Part shown: one piece after another, positions 27,586 through 36,822 of the stretch
Layout of the letters: every line of letters starts with the position of its first letter
How positions within the stretch are numbered: position 1 is the first letter of the stretch
Source of the DNA: Aquibacillus albus
GTDB taxonomy: Bacteria; Bacillota; Bacilli; Bacillales; Amphibacillaceae
Direction: 5' to 3'
NCBI RefSeq assembly: GCF_016908325.1
Contig: NZ_JAFBDR010000008.1
Span: 1 to 64,000 of the forward strand
DNA: 64,000 nucleotides
Position numbers and translations under genes: made by a program
Notes under the pieces: model-generated
The model's input: only the letters and a program-made list of their open reading frames with translations
Database searches by the model: none
What the model was told of the DNA's origin: nothing

Positions 27586-30135
27586 TTACTCTCTAATAAA
27601 TGTATTTACCCCAGACCCTACGTCATCTATTACAACGAAATCACCATTTTCATCGCCTGCAACGTTCTGCTCATTAGCTTTGACACGGTTATGATTGATA
27701 TTTAATTTAGGAAGATATACTTTCGCTGTTGTATTTGCCGGAATATTAATCTTTAGTATAAAACGGTTTTCTTTATTCTCAAATTCGGCTTCTATCGGCC
27801 CTTTGATAGATGGAACTTTTAATTTTGCCCATTCTAGATGTGCAGGCTGTGGCTTAATTTGTATTTTATTAAAACCAGGTTCGATTGGTTGGACTCCGAA
27901 TAACTGCCTTGGAATAATGTTAGCAGGTGCTGAAGCCCAAGCGTGAGAATAGCTCATATTTGGCTTTTGTTCTGGATCCCATGCCTCAGTCACAATCGTA
28001 GCCCCTAAATCATACATTAAATGCCCCCAGCTATTCATATCCTTTGATGTCATTAACGACAGAGCAGCATGACTTTTACCACTATTGTATAGGCCGTCTA
28101 ATAAGAATTGAGAGCCATACACACTTACGGCCATTCCTTTACTCGCTGCATAATTCGCTGCTGATTCTTGGTTTTTTTCAGAAACTAAACCTACTGCAAG
28201 CGGGAAAGCAGATGCATGTAACGCATAATGATCGATATTTTTTCCATCTTTAAATTTCCCTGCTTCTTCACTGTATAAGTATTTATTTACTGCATCGAAC
28301 ATTTTTTCTGCTTGATTTGCAAACAGTTGTGCATCTTCCTTAAGTCCTAAAATATTTGCAATATTAGCTAAATGCTTGATGGCGATATATTGAAATGTAT
28401 TAATGACCGTATTAATGGTTGAAAATTGGTAACCATCTCGTTGGGTTAGTGGCCAATCTACTAAATCATTTTCTTCCGACTTTTCGACCAACCCCTCATC
28501 ATTTAAATAGTCTGATAATGTTTTCGTTTTTAAGATGTTATAGTATTTTTCTAGAGATTCCGTATTACCTGTATACATGTAGTCTTCCCAAGCCATCATC
28601 ACCGTTTGCTGCTTATACTCTGTCGGCCATGTTGGTCTGTAGTATAAGTATTCCATTGAATATCTAGCAAATGCATATTCACGGTCCATCGAATACTGTG
28701 AAAGTTGATTAATATAGGCATCTCCCTCGTAATTTCGCCTTTCGCGTGTATGGGTGTCGACGTAAACATCTAGAGCAGTCGCTTTAATACTATATTTAAC
28801 AAAATCCCAAACGTCATTTAGAGTTTGGTCTGATGACTCAAATAATGCCGCCTGATCATCAAATGGGTGGTGTAAAGCTATGACACTAAAGTGTTCTTCT
28901 TTTAACTCTACCGGAAAGTTTTTAACCTCAGCATATCTTATTACTCGGTATCCCCATTGTTCAATTACTTGCTTTTGTTCTTTTAATGTCCAAACTTCTT
29001 CATAGGTATTATCTGTTCGCATACTGCGGACACTCTCTTGCTCTTGTAATTCTTCGCCATACTTTATGTCTATTTGATGCCCTGAATTTCCCTTATTATC
29101 TAATTCCAATCGTAAACTACCTACAACTGCTTTTCCGAAATCAATAAAGTAATTGTTATTTCCTTTATGAACAATTTTTACTGGCTTAACGATACGTCTT
29201 TCCGTATTGCGAGTAGGTGAAGATTGTAAATTTTGTATAATTTCTTTTTTCGTTACCTGTTCCCAGTTGGAATCATCAAACCCGGCTTCATCCCAACCGA
29301 ATGGATACTTCGTTGCATCAATATTTTCTCGAGGAACATAATAATATAAATCATTACCTGCATTACCGCCATCCACATATATATTTTTAGCATTTAACCC
29401 ATTCCAAGATTGGTCAGATATTACTTTTTCTACGGTTCCATCTGTATAAAAAACATTCATTTGAAATAAAAATCGTTTGTCAGATTCGGTGTAATTTAAT
29501 GCACCGATGACATTTTCCTGTCCTGAAATTAAGAAGTTGGTGACATCGAATGTTGTATAACGGTTAATTCCGTTGAAACCTCTTTCAGGGCCAGTACCGA
29601 CAACCTTTCCATTAATCGATAATTTATATACATATTGAGCTGCTTCATCAGGTGATAAGGCAGTTACATGTGCGATCGCTTTGTTTATTTGTTTATGTTT
29701 TAATGGAAAGGATTTACGAAAAAAGGCGAAATTGTTAGTAGTAGAATCTTGTAACCAAATCGGTGTGGCATCCCAATTATCTTTGACAGCTGTTGTAAAC
29801 ATTTGAATGTTAGAGTAAGGGCTTTCCTTCCCCGTACTATTCCATGTTTTAACTTTCCAATAGTAGATCGTTTGACTTTGCAACGCTTTTCCTAAATACC
29901 TTACATTACTAGATTTAGAAGATACTACTTTCCCTGAATCCCATTGATCGCCTTCATTATCTAGTAATTTTTTATAATCTGTTGCAACAAGTATTTTGTA
30001 AGCGGATTGCCTTTCTCCATTAGAGCGATCATTTACAATCCAACTAAAATTGGGTTTTTCAGTTTCTATACCAAGTGGCACAGATAAAAATTCTACAAGC
30101 AGCCCAGTTGGCTTTCCAGCACTTGTTTTAATCAT
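27586..30135 (-). CDS. Alpha-L-rhamnosidase (GH78), cytoplasmic
   Basis: 849-residue glycoside hydrolase releasing terminal alpha-L-rhamnose. Domain order fits GH78: N-terminal fibronectin-like domain (FLSVPLGIETEKPNFSWIV), carbohydrate-binding Bac_rhamnosid domains to about residue 420, then the (alpha/alpha)6 catalytic barrel with YVDTHTRERRNYEGDAYINQL near 470, and a C-terminal beta domain (VQPIEPGFNKIQIKPQPAHLEWAKLKVPSIKGPIEAEF). The TRERRxYEGD motif replaces the DCPxREKxGW form of many relatives but keeps the acidic residues. No signal peptide with the ATG at 30135, which follows GGAGG; so it acts inside the cell on imported oligosaccharides. An upstream in-frame extension is unsupported. 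Confidence 0.9.
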   Translation of the reverse strand: MIKTSAGKPTGLLVEFLSVPLGIETEKPNFSWIVNDRSNGERQSAYKILVATDYKKLLDNEGDQWDSGKVVSSKSSNVRYLGKALQSQTIYYWKVKTWNSTGKESPYSNIQMFTTAVKDNWDATPIWLQDSTTNNFAFFRKSFPLKHKQINKAIAHVTALSPDEAAQYVYKLSINGKVVGTGPERGFNGINRYTTFDVTNFLISGQENVIGALNYTESDKRFLFQMNVFYTDGTVEKVISDQSWNGLNAKNIYVDGGNAGNDLYYYVPRENIDATKYPFGWDEAGFDDSNWEQVTKKEIIQNLQSSPTRNTERRIVKPVKIVHKGNNNYFIDFGKAVVGSLRLELDNKGNSGHQIDIKYGEELQEQESVRSMRTDNTYEEVWTLKEQKQVIEQWGYRVIRYAEVKNFPVELKEEHFSVIALHHPFDDQAALFESSDQTLNDVWDFVKYSIKATALDVYVDTHTRERRNYEGDAYINQLSQYSMDREYAFARYSMEYLYYRPTWPTEYKQQTVMMAWEDYMYTGNTESLEKYYNILKTKTLSDYLNDEGLVEKSEENDLVDWPLTQRDGYQFSTINTVINTFQYIAIKHLANIANILGLKEDAQLFANQAEKMFDAVNKYLYSEEAGKFKDGKNIDHYALHASAFPLAVGLVSEKNQESAANYAASKGMAVSVYGSQFLLDGLYNSGKSHAALSLMTSKDMNSWGHLMYDLGATIVTEAWDPEQKPNMSYSHAWASAPANIIPRQLFGVQPIEPGFNKIQIKPQPAHLEWAKLKVPSIKGPIEAEFENKENRFILKINIPANTTAKVYLPKLNINHNRVKANEQNVAGDENGDFVVIDDVGSGVNTFIRE

Positions 30136-30385
30136 ATAAAAATACCTCCAAGCAGTTTTTAAATTTATTTTTGAATTCGTTTTCATTTGCGAGTTACATA
30201 CATTTGTTAAGGAAAAGAATACCATTATCAATAGTGATGTCAACTTTGGATTTTGAATAAAAAATTTAGGTTAAATGCTTAATTGATGCTACTTTCATAA
30301 GCTATCATATAAAATTTGAAACAATATTTATCAATATATTGTTATCGGTAATCAATTTTGTTTCATATCAGTCTATAGGGACATC

Positions 30386-30680
30386 ATGATTAAGTTCAGG
30401 TGGAAAAAGCGAGCTGAATTAAACCAAAAAGGGAATATGGTTAAGTTCAGGTGGAAAAAGCGCTCTGAATTAAATCAAAAAGAGGATATGATTAAGTTCA
30501 GATAGAAAAAGTGAGCTGAATTAAATCAAAAAGGGAATATGATTAAGTTCATGGAGCAAAATTGCTCTGAATTAAACCAAAAAGGGAATATGCTTAAGTT
30601 CAGGCAGAAAAAGCGCTCTGAATTAAATCAAAAAGGGAATATGGTTAAGTTCAGATAGAAAAAGCGAGCTGAATTAATTA
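30386..30680. repeat. Tandem array of six 51-bp units
   Basis: TAAGTTCA-type starts fall at 30391, 30442, 30493, 30544, 30595 and 30646, exactly 51 bp apart. Each unit has TTAA-GTTCAG and CTGAATTAA, which pair as a hairpin around a GGxxGAAAAAGCG loop, and ends AATCAAAAAGGGAAT. Units differ by single bases. Since 51 is 17 codons, one frame reads repeats of M(I/V)KFRWKKR(A/S)ELNQKGN, but TAG stops in units 3 and 6 argue against a protein. The rest of the 30136-30797 gap shows no gene. Confidence 0.9.
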
Positions 30681-30797
30681 GCCTCATATTTCTATTGAAG
30701 TTAATCACTGATCGGAGAATCTGGATTCTCTTAGACATTTATAATCCTCCCTTAATGTGGAAAAGCTAGGAATAGAATAGCTTAAGGGAGGAACAAC

Positions 30798-31217
30798 ATG
30801 AAATATATCACTGCAATGGTTGTCGTAATGATTTGTTTTTTATTATTAAATGCGTGTACGAATGAGCTTTCTGAACTGTTTAGTAATCAGCATTCACCGC
30901 TAGGCATTGATGAAACAGAAATGACGGATGAGAATTATTTGCAAATTGATCAACCCGGTCCGCGAACATTTGACCAGACTGGTGAAACCGGGGATGTAGA
31001 AGCTGATAAGGAAGTTATCCGGGATGCAGCGAATCGGATGCCGAGTGTAACGGTCGAATCTATTACGATTGATCACTCTGTTGCTACAGTGTATGTAAAT
31101 GTAGATGAACCATTGAACGAAAATGAGAAGAAGGCTTGGCGTGATAATATTCTAACTGCTATAAAGGCCGCAATGCCTCGATATGAATTGAACGTTATCA
31201 TCAATGAACGTCTATAA
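30798..31217 (+). CDS. Lipoprotein, possibly YhcN/YlaJ-like sporulation lipoprotein
   Basis: 139-residue predicted lipoprotein: hydrophobic leader ending LLNAC, lipidated cysteine at 20. After a linker, residues 70-139 read as one alpha/beta domain (DAANRMPSVTVESITIDHSVATVYVNVDE ... AAMPRYELNVIINERL) resembling the YhcN/YlaJ family of spore lipoproteins, where a short helix-strand-strand-helix unit recurs. The match is by pattern and weak. Ribosome site AAGGGAGG. It lies between the 51-bp array and the prfA promoter and is transcribed alone. Confidence 0.6.
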   Translation: MKYITAMVVVMICFLLLNACTNELSELFSNQHSPLGIDETEMTDENYLQIDQPGPRTFDQTGETGDVEADKEVIRDAANRMPSVTVESITIDHSVATVYVNVDEPLNENEKKAWRDNILTAIKAAMPRYELNVIINERL

Positions 31218-31343
31218 TGAAAGTAGAAAAGAAAAAACAGATAAGCTAAAGAGCCCCCACCAACAGTGCGCATATCCGCACCCAATGATGAGCATGAATC
31301 CGTGATTCGCACTTATAAAACAACGGACATTTGCATCAGTATT

Positions 31344-31372
31344 TTGACGGGGGTATGCTACTATACTATAAT
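31344..31372 (+). promoter_or_regulatory. prfA promoter
   Basis: TTGACG (31344-31349), 17-bp spacer, TATAAT (31367-31372): near-consensus sigma-A promoter 51 bases before the start codon. Confidence 0.85.
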
Positions 31373-31423
31373 TGTAATGGTGAGGAGAAGGATTTCCTTC
31401 TGAAGGAGAAAGAGGTGGAAGAC

Positions 31424-32494
31424 GTGTTAGACCGTTTACAATCATTAGAAGCTCGTTATGATAAATTAAATGAATTATTAAGTGATCCGGAAGTTATAAA
31501 TGATACAAAAAAATTAAGAGAATATTCCAAGGAACAGTCTGATTTAGAGGGTGTTGTCCAATCTTATCGTCAGTATAAAGATGTGACAGAACAGTTAGAT
31601 GATGCGAAGGAAATGCTTGAAGATAACTTGGATGATGACATGTATGACATGGTTAAATCAGAGATCAGTGAGCTGACCAATCAAAAGCAGGAACTGGAAG
31701 AGCGCCTAAAAGTACTCTTGCTGCCGAAAGATCCAAATGATGATAAAGACGTTATTATGGAAATAAGAGGTGCTGCAGGTGGAGACGAGGCGGCTTTATT
31801 TGCCGGAGATTTATTCCGTATGTACTCGCGCTTTGCAGAGTCACAAGGCTGGAAAATTGATGTGATGGATTCCAATTCCACGGGAGTTGGCGGCTACAAA
31901 GAAATTATTTTTATGATTAATGGCCAAGGTGCATATTCCAAACTAAAATATGAAAATGGGGCACACCGTGTTCAGCGTGTTCCGGAAACAGAATCCGGTG
32001 GGCGAATCCATACTTCTACTGCAACAGTAGTAGTTATGCCAGAAGCAGAAGAAGTCGAAGTCGATATCCATGAAAAAGATATTCGTGTAGATACATTCGC
32101 ATCAAGTGGTCCTGGCGGGCAAAGTGTAAATACGACCATGTCCGCAGTACGTCTAACCCACGAACCAACTGGTATTGTTGTTTCGATGCAGGACGAAAAA
32201 TCACAAATTAAAAACAAAGAAAAAGCGATGAAAATTTTACGTGCTCGTATTTATGATAAGTTCCAGCAAGAAGCACAAGCGGAGCACGATGAAGCTAGAA
32301 AAAGCGCCGTAGGTACCGGTGATCGTTCAGAAAGAATTCGTACCTACAATTTTCCGCAAAATCGCGTAACAGATCACCGAATTGGTTTAACGATTCAAAA
32401 GCTTGATCAAATTTTACAAGGTAAATTCGATGAAATTGTCGATGCCTTGTTAATCGAAGAACAAACGAAAAAAATGGAGCAAATTGGTGAGTAA
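31424..32494 (+). CDS. prfA: Peptide chain release factor 1
   Basis: Releases the finished peptide at UAA and UAG. Coiled N-terminal domain, then the PEVT-like stop-codon recognition region, and the catalytic GGQ motif in [12 protein letters not shown] near residue 230. The GTG at 31424 follows AGAGGTGG and gives 356 residues, the same length as B. subtilis RF1. The downstream prmC gene, whose product methylates the GGQ glutamine, starts immediately after the stop codon. Confidence 0.96.
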   Translation: MLDRLQSLEARYDKLNELLSDPEVINDTKKLREYSKEQSDLEGVVQSYRQYKDVTEQLDDAKEMLEDNLDDDMYDMVKSEISELTNQKQELEERLKVLLLPKDPNDDKDVIMEIRGAAGGDEAALFAGDLFRMYSRFAESQGWKIDVMDSNSTGVGGYKEIIFMINGQGAYSKLKYENGAHRVQRVPETESGGRIHTSTATVVVMPEAEEVEVDIHEKDIRVDTFASSGPGGQSVNTTMSAVRLTHEPTGIVVSMQDEKSQIKNKEKAMKILRARIYDKFQQEAQAEHDEARKSAVGTGDRSERIRTYNFPQNRVTDHRIGLTIQKLDQILQGKFDEIVDALLIEEQTKKMEQIGE

Positions 32495-32495
32495 A

Positions 32496-33356
32496 ATGAA
32501 AACGATGCAGATACATGAAGCCCTCAGTTGGGCTTCTCTTTTTTTACAAGAGCATAACCGTGAGCCTAAGGTGGCAGAGATTCTATTGCTACATCATCTC
32601 AGCATGACGAAGGTACAATTGTTAAGTAGCTTAAGAGAGCCAATTCCTGCTGAGAAACAGGAAGCATTTATTCAAGCGATCCACATCCATGCAGAAACAG
32701 GTGTACCAGTTCAACATCTCACTGGAACAGAAACGTTTTATGGAAGGTCTTTTCGTGTGAATCAACATGTATTAATTCCTAGGCCGGAAACAGAAGAGCT
32801 TGTGGAGGGGGTACTTGCCTACGTAGACAGTATTCATTTTCCGAAACCGACGCGTGTGCTCGATATTGGTACAGGGAGTGGAATCATTGCCATTACACTT
32901 AAGCTGGAACGTCCCGACTTACAAGTTTATGCGTCTGATATTTCAGAGCAAGCGCTCGCTGTTGCAGCTGACAATGCGCAGCAGCTTGGTGCAGACATTT
33001 CCTTTGAGCAAGGTGACTTTTTAGAGCCATTTTTAAATAAACAGACCGAAGCACAGATTATTGTTTCCAATCCACCCTATATCCCATATGAAGAGGAGCC
33101 GACGCTTAGTGATACGGTGAAAAATTTTGACCCGGAGCTTGCGTTGTTTGCTGAGGATGATGGCCTTGCTGCTTACAAAAAGATGGTTCAGCAGTCTGAA
33201 AAAATACTTCAATCTCCGGGATTACTTGCCTTTGAAATAGGTTATCAACAGGGGGAGGCAGTACGTGCACTTATCCACAATACTTATCCAGAAAGTAAGG
33301 CGCACGTGCGAAAAGATATCAACAAGAAGGATCGAATGGTATTTGCTACTCTATGA
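32496..33356 (+). CDS. prmC: Release factor glutamine methyltransferase PrmC
   Basis: S-adenosylmethionine-dependent enzyme that methylates the GGQ glutamine of release factors. Seen: helical N-terminal domain, LIPRPETEELVE near residue 92, SAM-binding VLDIGTGSGIIAITL near 120, and the diagnostic VSNPPYIP motif near 190 that binds the target glutamine. About 286 residues. ATG 32496 overlaps the ribosome site within the end of prfA, implying coupled translation. Order prfA-prmC is as in B. subtilis. Confidence 0.95.
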   Translation: MKTMQIHEALSWASLFLQEHNREPKVAEILLLHHLSMTKVQLLSSLREPIPAEKQEAFIQAIHIHAETGVPVQHLTGTETFYGRSFRVNQHVLIPRPETEELVEGVLAYVDSIHFPKPTRVLDIGTGSGIIAITLKLERPDLQVYASDISEQALAVAADNAQQLGADISFEQGDFLEPFLNKQTEAQIIVSNPPYIPYEEEPTLSDTVKNFDPELALFAEDDGLAAYKKMVQQSEKILQSPGLLAFEIGYQQGEAVRALIHNTYPESKAHVRKDINKKDRMVFATL

Positions 33357-33560
33357 TTTTTTGCATAATCACGGCAAAAATCACCATTTTATAATAAAAG
33401 CGAATAATATGCAGATATATCAGAAAATTGGTAGTATTTTCTCGGATTAACGTATCTTTTCTCCCTCCAACAAATAAATTAAAAAAAATAATAGATTATA
33501 AGTTTAAAAGATAGAATGATGCCCATACTGTGGATAACAGTGATTAAGGGGGCAGGAATC

Positions 33561-34184
33561 ATGAAGAAATATCTAGTTGCATTTATTATCTTTTTAATAT
33601 TATTCGGTTCTTTTCCAGCAAAAGGCATAAGTAATGGGGCTATCAATCAACAACGGACAACAGATGAGTTTCGAGTTATCCCTGATGAGGCGATTCGCTT
33701 ACGCATTCTAGCAAACAGTGATAGTGATAGTGATCAAGCATTAAAGCGTAAAATTCGCGATGAAATAAATGAGGAAATTACACAATGGGTAGAGGATATT
33801 ACCGACATTGAGCATGCAAGACAGTTAATTCAAGACCGTTTGCCTGAGATTGAGCAAGTTGTGGATAATGTGTTAACAGAAGAAAACATCGAGCAAAGCT
33901 TTGAAGTGGATTATGGAGAAAATATTCAGTTCCCGGCCAAAGTGTATGATAACCTGGTTTATCCGGCAGGTGAGTATGAAGCGATTCTCGTAACTTTAGG
34001 AAAAGGAAAAGGTGCTAACTGGTGGTGTGTACTATTTCCTCCGTTATGCTTTTTAGATTTTTCCAATGGAACAAGTGTAGCAGAGCAGGATCAAGAGGAT
34101 GAAGCGTCAGAGGATGATGAAGAAGAGGATAAAAAAGGAAAAAAAATCAGCTTTAAATTCTTCTTTTTAGAATGGTTCAGTTAA
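33561..34184 (+). CDS. spoIIR: Stage II sporulation protein R (SpoIIR)
   Basis: Secreted forespore signal protein, made under sigma-F, that triggers SpoIIGA to process pro-sigma-E in the mother cell. Signal peptide at residues 1-25 (KKYLVAFIIFLILFGSFPAKG). Conserved family stretches IPDEAIRLRILANSDS, IQFPAKVYDNLVYPAGEYEAILVTLGKG and NWWCVLFPPLCFLDF are intact. The C-terminal 35 residues are an acidic block (EDDEEEDKK) followed by a Phe-rich end. ATG 33561 follows AAGGGGGC. A TGTGGATAA DnaA-box sequence lies at 33529, just upstream. Confidence 0.93.
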   Translation: MKKYLVAFIIFLILFGSFPAKGISNGAINQQRTTDEFRVIPDEAIRLRILANSDSDSDQALKRKIRDEINEEITQWVEDITDIEHARQLIQDRLPEIEQVVDNVLTEENIEQSFEVDYGENIQFPAKVYDNLVYPAGEYEAILVTLGKGKGANWWCVLFPPLCFLDFSNGTSVAEQDQEDEASEDDEEEDKKGKKISFKFFFLEWFS

Positions 34185-34251
34185 ATCTAGCATATTTCTC
34201 TCTAACAAACATAGAAATGTATTAGAAAACTAGAATAGGGAGAGATTGCTG

Positions 34252-34680
34252 ATGGATATAATCAAAGCGGACACGGTGGATAAGGCGGTATTAGCCGAAT
34301 TTTTTGAAGACAAGTGGGATGCGCTGGAGGAAAAAGAAGCACTACATCGTCACGGGTATTTCATCGAGGTAGAAAAAGAATATCAAGCATTTTTTGCATT
34401 AACTCCTGTTAGTAACTCAGGTTGTTGGTTACGAAGCTTGTACATGAAAGAAGGGGTACCAGCATCGTTGCCGTTAACCATTATTGAATCATCGATTGCA
34501 TTAGCAAGAGAAAACGGGGCGACAGATTTATATGTGTATAGTCATCAACCGGCATTGAACAGTTTGTTATCCCTGTTAAAATTCAAGCAAGAACAGTCAC
34601 CTTCCTTTGCGAATAAACAAATAGAACAAGGAACTTGGTGGAGACAGGATGTTACATCCGTAGTACGAGCACAATCCTGA
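34252..34680 (+). CDS. GNAT-fold-like protein of unknown function
   Basis: 142-residue soluble protein in the spoIIR-ywlC interval, where B. subtilis carries ywlA/ywlB. The stretch GCWLRSLYMKEGVPASLPLTIIESSIALARENGATDLYVYSHQPALNSLLSLLKFKQ follows the strand-helix-strand-helix rhythm of the GNAT acetyltransferase core, but the acetyl-CoA loop (R/QxxGxG/A) is not present; VPASLP stands there. So it may be a degenerate or non-catalytic GNAT. ATG 34252 is preferred over a TTG six bases upstream because AGGGAG then has normal spacing. Confidence 0.6.
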   Translation: MDIIKADTVDKAVLAEFFEDKWDALEEKEALHRHGYFIEVEKEYQAFFALTPVSNSGCWLRSLYMKEGVPASLPLTIIESSIALARENGATDLYVYSHQPALNSLLSLLKFKQEQSPSFANKQIEQGTWWRQDVTSVVRAQS

Positions 34681-34686
34681 ACTTCT

Positions 34687-34945
34687 TGTGAATAAGTGAG
34701 GATTTTATTAACAGGTGTGGATAAACCATGTGGATAACCTGTGTACCAGCTGTGAACAATTCGCTTGCCAGATAAATACTTTGCTTATCAAAGTATTCGA
34801 AAGCAATTGACATTTTATGGCCGTTATTTCGAAAAAAATGCGTATTTAGTGAAACTCTTTGTTATTTAAACGTTAGCAAAGAGTTTTTTTGATGGAAAAG
34901 CAGCATGTGTGTAACTTTACTTGTCTGTGGATAAAATGTGGATAA
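34687..34945. promoter_or_regulatory. DnaA-box cluster upstream of ywlC
   Basis: Four exact TGTGGATAA boxes (reverse complement of TTATCCACA) at 34716, 34729, 34926 and 34937, all in the same orientation and in two close pairs, plus one-mismatch boxes at 34687 (TGTGAATAA) and 34751 (TGTGAACAA). Further exact boxes lie nearby at 33271, 33529 and 35374. In B. subtilis the ywlC region is a known chromosomal DnaA-binding cluster that titrates DnaA near the origin; location and box content agree. No AT-rich unwinding region or dnaA gene is present, so this is not an origin. Confidence 0.85.
34854..34892 (+). terminator. Hairpin terminator inside the DnaA-box region
   Basis: AACTCTTTG pairs with CAAAGAGTT, followed by a T run, between the two box pairs. 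Confidence 0.7.
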
Positions 34946-35019
34946 TAGTAATGAATAACGAACAAGGTATCAAATATGATATGATCAACAAGAATGAAAA
35001 AGTACGAGGAGAAACAGAC

Positions 35020-36060
35020 ATGCAAACGACAAGGCTTTGGAAAATAGAAGACAATACACAGGAAAATCAAATAGCCATTCAAGAAGCCGCAGAGCTGATC
35101 AGACAACAGGAAGTGATTGCATTTCCTACCGAAACAGTATATGGGTTAGGTGCGAATGCAACGAATCATCAAGCAGTAGCGAAAATTTTTGAAGCAAAAG
35201 GAAGACCATCCGATAATCCGTTAATTGTTCATGTTGCCAATCGGGAACAAATGAAACCGTATGTGGCAGCCGTTCCTCCGCTGGCAGACAAGCTTATCCA
35301 TGCATTCATGCCAGGACCATTAACCGTCATTTTACCGAGCAACGGTACGATTGCTAATAATGTGACAGCTGGTTTATCCACAGTGGCCTTTCGAATTCCA
35401 GACCATCCAGTCGCAAAGCAATTGTTGGAAAGCTGTCAGCTGCCATTAGCTGCACCAAGTGCGAATCGGTCAGGAAAACCGAGTCCAACGAAAGCGTCGC
35501 ACGTGTATGACGATCTGTACGGAAAAATTGCCGGTATTCTCGATGGAGGAACAACTGGGGTTGGACTTGAATCTACAGTTGTCGATTGCACAGGTGAGAT
35601 TCCAATCGTGTTGAGACCAGGAGGAATCACGAAGGAGCAACTAGAGCAAGTGGTCGGAAATGTTATGCTAGACCCTGCGTTGGCCGAGCAGCATGATAAA
35701 CCAAAAGCGCCGGGAATGAAATATACCCATTATGAACCGGAAGCGCCACTCTGGTTAATCAGAGGAACAGCGGACTTTTTCCAATCCACGGTTGATCGAA
35801 TCGAAAGGGAAGGGAAAAAAGTAGCGGTCATGTGTAGTGAACAATTAGCAGCTTCACTTCAAGCCGATCAGATAAAAGTTATCGGCTCTCAACATGATTT
35901 AACACAAATTGCTGTCCATTTATATGATGCACTAAGATCCTTCAAAAAGACCGATGTAGATATTATTTTGTGTGAATCATTTCCACAGACTGGTGTTGGT
36001 GAGGCAATTATGAATCGCCTAACAAAAGCCGCTTCCGTTGTAGTTGATGAAGAAAAGTAA
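35020..36060 (+). CDS. tsaC: L-threonylcarbamoyladenylate synthase (Sua5/YwlC)
   Basis: Makes threonylcarbamoyl-AMP from threonine, bicarbonate and ATP, the first step of t6A37 formation in ANN-decoding tRNAs. The YrdC-like domain (1-220) has VIAFPTETVYGLGANA, IFEAKGRPSDNPLIVHV and PLAAPSANRSGKPSPT; the C-terminal Sua5 domain (about 240-346) starts after PGMKYTHYEPEAPL. ATG 35020 follows AGGAGA and gives 346 residues, equal to B. subtilis YwlC; upstream in-frame starts fall within the DnaA boxes. Confidence 0.94.
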   Translation: MQTTRLWKIEDNTQENQIAIQEAAELIRQQEVIAFPTETVYGLGANATNHQAVAKIFEAKGRPSDNPLIVHVANREQMKPYVAAVPPLADKLIHAFMPGPLTVILPSNGTIANNVTAGLSTVAFRIPDHPVAKQLLESCQLPLAAPSANRSGKPSPTKASHVYDDLYGKIAGILDGGTTGVGLESTVVDCTGEIPIVLRPGGITKEQLEQVVGNVMLDPALAEQHDKPKAPGMKYTHYEPEAPLWLIRGTADFFQSTVDRIEREGKKVAVMCSEQLAASLQADQIKVIGSQHDLTQIAVHLYDALRSFKKTDVDIILCESFPQTGVGEAIMNRLTKAASVVVDEEK

Positions 36061-36196
36061 TGATAAGGATTTGTTGGATTTTTTATAAGACGACCGACTA
36101 ACAGTGAAGACATCCATAAAATTCCATAAATGATTTACATAAAAGCCTGATCTGGAGCATAGGATTGAATAGCATGTCCAGAGAGGGGTTGTGAGG

Positions 36197-36751
36197 ATGC
36201 CTTTAGTAAACCTTGGGGAAATAATTTCCCTATTGTTTATGGCAACAGCCTTAGGGATGGATGCATTTTCAGTTGGTTTAGGGATGGGAATGCAAGCATT
36301 AAGGCTTAAGCGGATATTTATGGTTGGGATAAGCGTCGGCATTTTCCACAGTATTATGCCATTTATCGGAATAGTGTTGGGACGATTTATTTCAACGAAA
36401 CTAGAAGGTTTTGCTGTGCTTGGGGGAGGTCTGCTTCTATTTGTACTGGGAGTGCAAATGGTATTAAACTCCTTTAATCGGGAAGATAAGGTGGTTGTGA
36501 GTCCAGTTGGGATTGGCCTTATTTTATTTTCATTAAGTGTTAGTTTAGATAGCTTTTCAGTAGGGTTAAGCTTAGGGATGTCAGGGGTAAAGACATTTTT
36601 AGCACTGATATTATTTGGACTAGCTAGTATGACTTTAACGTGGACCGGCTTATTAGTGGGGCGAAAGGCTAAAGGCTTTCTCGGCGTCTACAGCGAATTA
36701 TTTGGAGGAAGTATCCTTTGTGCGTTTGGATTAAAAATTATCTTTGGTTAG
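36197..36751 (+). CDS. mntP: Manganese exporter MntP (YwlD)
   Basis: 184-residue membrane protein with six hydrophobic helices and two related halves, as in MntP efflux pumps that expel excess Mn(II). The duplicated LGMDAFSVGLGMGMQ and SLDSFSVGLSLGMSG motifs, each with the conserved Asp of helices 1 and 4, are visible. ATG 36197 is preferred with GAGAGGGG eight bases upstream; a GTG at 36191 is the alternative. No yybP-ykoY manganese riboswitch was recognised in the 136-base gap upstream. Position after ywlC is as in B. subtilis. Confidence 0.9.
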   Translation: MPLVNLGEIISLLFMATALGMDAFSVGLGMGMQALRLKRIFMVGISVGIFHSIMPFIGIVLGRFISTKLEGFAVLGGGLLLFVLGVQMVLNSFNREDKVVVSPVGIGLILFSLSVSLDSFSVGLSLGMSGVKTFLALILFGLASMTLTWTGLLVGRKAKGFLGVYSELFGGSILCAFGLKIIFG

Positions 36752-36784
36752 CATTTTTGCTATATATGCGAAATAGTTTAAAGG

Positions 36785-36822
36785 AAAAGGACTGTCTCCT
36801 ATCTATAGGCAGTCCTTTTTTA
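36785..36822 (+). terminator. mntP terminator
   Basis: AAAGGACTG...CAGTCCTTT hairpin with T run. Confidence 0.85.

Noticed and set aside
30386-30502. Small repeat-encoded protein MIKFRWKKRAELNQKGN and repeats
   Set aside because: The frame ends after about two units, later units carry TAG at the same codon, and no ribosome site precedes it; a DNA or RNA repeat explains it better.
30386-30680. CRISPR array
   Set aside because: Units are contiguous 51-bp repeats without unique spacers, and no cas genes are present.
34687-34945. Replication origin
   Set aside because: DnaA boxes cluster, but there is no dnaA/dnaN neighbourhood or AT-rich unwinding region; a titration or regulatory cluster fits.
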